Part shown: in pieces, positions 3,834-5,831 of the stretch
Numbering within the stretch: the stretch's first letter is position 1
Layout of the letters: each line of letters starts with the position of its first letter
Source: a bacterium
GTDB lineage: Bacteria; Patescibacteriota; Patescibacteriia; Patescibacteriales; GWC2-42-12
Assembly (NCBI GenBank): GCA_030655095.1
Contig: JAURWF010000005.1
Coordinates: 1-5,831 of the forward strand
Reading direction: 5' to 3'
Length of the DNA: 5,831 nucleotides
The notes under the pieces: model-generated
Databases searched by the model: none
Seen by the model: only the letters and a program-made list of their open reading frames with translations
Told to the model about the DNA's origin: nothing
Made by a program: the position numbers and the translations under genes

Positions 3834-5621
3834 ATGACTTCAAAAGAATTACGACAAAAATATTTAGATTTTTTTAGATCTAAAAATCATACAATTATTT
3901 CCAGTGCTTCTTTAATTCCAGAAAACGATCCAACAGTTTTATTTACAACAGCAGGAATGCATCCGCTGGTACCATATTTACTTGGCGAAAAACATCCTGC
4001 AGGCAATAGATTAACTTCTTGTCAAAAGTGTATACGAACTAGCGATATTGATGAAGTTGGAGACACGACGCATCATACTTTTTTTGAAATGCTTGGCAAC
4101 TGGTCATTGGGAGATTATTTTAAAGAAAAATCAATAGAAATGAGTTGGGAATTTTTAACTTCTCCAGATTGGTTGAATTTAGATAAAAATAGAATTGCTG
4201 TTTCTGTTTTTGCTGGCGATAAAGATGCTGTATTTGATCAAGAATCTTATGATATTTGGAAAAATAAAATTGGCATTTCAGAAATAAAAATTGCTAAATT
4301 GCCTAAAAAAAATAATTGGTGGGGTCCTGCTGGCCTGACTGGTCCGTGTGGTCCTGACACAGAAATTTTTTATTGGACAGGCGATGTTAATAAAATTCCC
4401 AATAGTTTTAATGATGATAATTCCTTATGGGTTGAGATTTGGAATAATGTTTTCATGCAATACAATAAAACTTCTGAAAATAAATTTGAATTATTAAAGC
4501 AACAAAATGTTGACACTGGAATGGGTTTAGAAAGAATATTAGCAATTGTAAATGGCTCGGCTGATAATTATCAAACTGATTTATTCAAAAATATTATTAA
4601 TAAAATTGAACAATTATCAGATAAAAAATATGGAAATAATTCTGAAATTGACAAAGCAATTAGAATAATTGCCGATCATCTTAAGGCAACTGTTTTTATT
4701 ATGAGTGATGAAAAAAATATATCGCCATCTAATACTGATCGTGGTTACATTGTTCGTCGTTTAATTAGGCGGGCAATCAGATATGGGCGTCAATTGGGTG
4801 TTGTAAAGAAAATGTGGATTAAAGAAATTGCAAAAGTTGTTATAGATGATTATGCTGATGTTTATTTTGAATTACAAAAAAATATTAATTTTATTATTAC
4901 TCAACTTGATAAAGAAGAGGAAAAATTTAGTAAAACTTTAGAACTTGGGTTAAAACAGTTTGAAAATCAAAAGTTGAAAGTCAAAAGCATATCAGGACAA
5001 ATTGCTTTTGATTTATATCAAACTTATGGGTTTCCAATAGAAATAACTAAAGAATTAGCAAAAGAAAGTGGCTTAGATGTAGATGAAAAAGGTTTTTTAA
5101 AATATTTTAAAGAGCATCAAGATCTTTCTCGTACAGCGTCTGCAGGAATGTTTAAAGGTGGATTAGCAGATGCTTCAGAAGAGACAATTAAATATCATAC
5201 AACAGCTCATTTAATGTTGTCTGCTTTAAAAAAAGTTTTAGGAAATCATGTTTCGCAAAAAGGATCAAATATAACAGCAGAGAGATTGCGTTTTGATTTT
5301 TCGCATAATGAAAAAATGACTGTAGAACAATTGCAACAAGTTGAAAATTTAGTTAATCAAGCTATAAAACAAGATTTAATTGTGTCTTGCGAAGAAATGG
5401 ATTTAGAGCAAGCTAGGAGCAAGGGAGCCACAGGAGTGTTTGATTTAAAGTATAAAGAAAAAGTTAAAGTTTATACTATCGGATTAGGTGATAATATTTT
5501 TAGTAAAGAAATTTGTGGTGGTCCGCATGTTAATCAAACAGGAATTTTAGGAAAATTTAAAATTAAAAAAGAAGAAAGCTCTAGTGCGGGAGTAAGAAGA
5601 ATAAAAGCTATTTTACAATAA
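3834..5621 (+). CDS. alaS: Alanine--tRNA ligase, minimal form lacking the C-Ala domain
   Basis: Alanyl-tRNA synthetase (class II) charges tRNA-Ala and clears Ser- or Gly-tRNA-Ala. The protein has 595 aa against about 876 in E. coli. The class II core is intact: motif 1 region PTVLFTTAGMHP (33-44), CQKCIRTSDIDEVG (63-76), motif 2 region HHTFFEMLGNWSLGDYF (80-96), TGPCGPDTEIF (169-179), and motif 3 GMGLERILA (229-237). DRGYIVRRLIRRAIRYGR (302-319) belongs to the tRNA-binding helices. The editing domain keeps its metal ligands, His455 and His459 in HTTAH and Cys561 and His565 in CGGPH, where most bacteria have CGGTH. The chain ends at SSAGVRRIKAILQ, where longer enzymes continue into the C-Ala (DHHA1-like) domain. 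The segment between core and editing domain (about 440-454) is so short that the usual beta-barrel insert seems absent. There is no frameshift or degraded tail, so this is a natural short form, as seen in CPR bacteria. No Shine-Dalgarno precedes ATG 3834. Confidence 0.97.
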   Translation: MTSKELRQKYLDFFRSKNHTIISSASLIPENDPTVLFTTAGMHPLVPYLLGEKHPAGNRLTSCQKCIRTSDIDEVGDTTHHTFFEMLGNWSLGDYFKEKSIEMSWEFLTSPDWLNLDKNRIAVSVFAGDKDAVFDQESYDIWKNKIGISEIKIAKLPKKNNWWGPAGLTGPCGPDTEIFYWTGDVNKIPNSFNDDNSLWVEIWNNVFMQYNKTSENKFELLKQQNVDTGMGLERILAIVNGSADNYQTDLFKNIINKIEQLSDKKYGNNSEIDKAIRIIADHLKATVFIMSDEKNISPSNTDRGYIVRRLIRRAIRYGRQLGVVKKMWIKEIAKVVIDDYADVYFELQKNINFIITQLDKEEEKFSKTLELGLKQFENQKLKVKSISGQIAFDLYQTYGFPIEITKELAKESGLDVDEKGFLKYFKEHQDLSRTASAGMFKGGLADASEETIKYHTTAHLMLSALKKVLGNHVSQKGSNITAERLRFDFSHNEKMTVEQLQQVENLVNQAIKQDLIVSCEEMDLEQARSKGATGVFDLKYKEKVKVYTIGLGDNIFSKEICGGPHVNQTGILGKFKIKKEESSSAGVRRIKAILQ

Positions 5622-5640
5622 AAATTTGCTAAAATTAAAC

Positions 5641-5681
5641 AAAATAATTTAAAATAATTTTTTATTTTAAATTATAATTTT
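5641..5681. terminator. AT-only hairpin after alaS, possible terminator
   Basis: AATTTAAAATAA (5646-5657) pairs perfectly with TTATTTTAAATT (5662-5673) around a TTTT loop. After a 3-nt bulge, AAAAT (5641-5645) pairs with ATTTT (5677-5681). The position 20 nt after the alaS stop suits a transcription end, but a helix with no GC pair would be weak, and chance palindromes are common in such AT-rich sequence. Confidence 0.3.
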
Positions 5682-5687
5682 ACACAC

Positions 5688-5716
5688 TTGACAACATTGT
5701 TTATAAAACATATAAT
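5688..5716 (+). promoter_or_regulatory. Perfect consensus sigma-70-type promoter
   Basis: TTGACA (5688-5693) and TATAAT (5711-5716) are both exact consensus hexamers with the optimal 17-bp spacer. Transcription would start near 5723 and run rightward. No ORF starts in the remaining 109 nt, so the product is a gene or RNA whose start or body lies beyond the window, behind a leader of at least about 100 nt. Confidence 0.8.
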
Positions 5717-5765
5717 TGATTTTACAATAAGTAATTATAAAAAATATTAAATTTCTTAATATAAT

Positions 5766-5794
5766 TTGACAAAAGAATTTTGGTAAATTATTTT
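5766..5794 (+). promoter_or_regulatory. Second, weaker promoter candidate
   Basis: TTGACA (5766-5771) is an exact -35 box, and TATTTT (5789-5794) is a 4-of-6 match to the -10 box at 17-bp spacing. It lies 78 bp downstream of the consensus promoter in the same direction. Its spacer holds the left arm of the palindrome at 5776-5808. Confidence 0.35.
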
Positions 5795-5813
5795 TGTTTA
5801 CCAAAATTATTTT
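5771..5813. other. 12-bp palindrome, operator or hairpin terminator
   Basis: AATTTTGGTAAA (5776-5787) is perfectly complementary to TTTACCAAAATT (5797-5808) across a 9-nt loop. One mismatch later the arms extend by four AT pairs (5771-5774 with 5810-5813). As RNA from the 5688-5716 promoter it would form a hairpin about 50-90 nt into the transcript, with a T-rich tail. As DNA it surrounds the -10 region of the second promoter candidate like a repressor operator. The sequence alone does not separate these two readings. Confidence 0.5.
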
Positions 5814-5831
5814 AGTTTGTTTTTATTTTTA

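Noticed and set aside
752..5621. Alternative genetic code (UGA as glycine, as in Gracilibacteria/SR1)
   Set aside because: No in-frame TGA occurs, glycines use GGN codons, and the proteins are full length under the standard bacterial code.

Overview
The window looks like chromosomal DNA from an ultra-small, AT-rich member of the Candidate Phyla Radiation (Patescibacteria), probably Parcubacteria-like. This rests on the very AT-rich coding sequence, the compact alanyl-tRNA synthetase of 595 residues, and a membrane-anchored CAP/SCP-domain protein with thrombospondin type 3 repeats. Charged CPR-style small proteins and Shine-Dalgarno-less starts for the large genes fit as well. The assignment is from protein character, not from a database search. 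All recognised genes lie on the + strand, and code 11 works throughout: stops are TAA or TAG and no in-frame TGA is seen.

Layout. Positions 1-253 hold a possible terminator of an upstream gene, a GC-rich REP-like palindrome, a weak promoter and a leader hairpin. Positions 254-611 hold three very short ORFs of 26, 46 and 33 codons. Each follows a near-perfect AAGGRGGTG ribosome binding site. The first encodes a membrane peptide and the other two encode peptides with six cysteines each. The end of the third ORF lies inside a 15-bp RNA hairpin, followed directly by an almost fully paired hairpin of about 84 nt. Positions 752-2200 encode a protein with Ca2+-binding repeats, a membrane segment, a CAP domain and two more membrane segments. 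Positions 2225-2614 encode an unrecognised 129-aa charged helical protein. Positions 2621-3742 encode tRNA 2-thiouridylase MnmA. A 91-nt gap filled by a large dyad leads to alaS (3834-5621), a minimal alanyl-tRNA synthetase. The last 210 nt hold an AT-only hairpin, a textbook TTGACA-N17-TATAAT promoter, a second TTGACA box and a 12-bp palindrome.

How the parts work together. mnmA and alaS both serve tRNA function (U34 thiolation and alanine charging) and are probably co-oriented with the preceding 129-aa gene, which ends 6 nt before mnmA. The CAP protein is likely a cell-surface protein and may share a transcript with the 129-aa gene, 24 nt away. The small-ORF cassette stands apart: it has strong ribosome binding sites, higher G+C and dense RNA structure, while none of the four large genes has a properly spaced Shine-Dalgarno sequence. 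It is the best candidate here for something undescribed.
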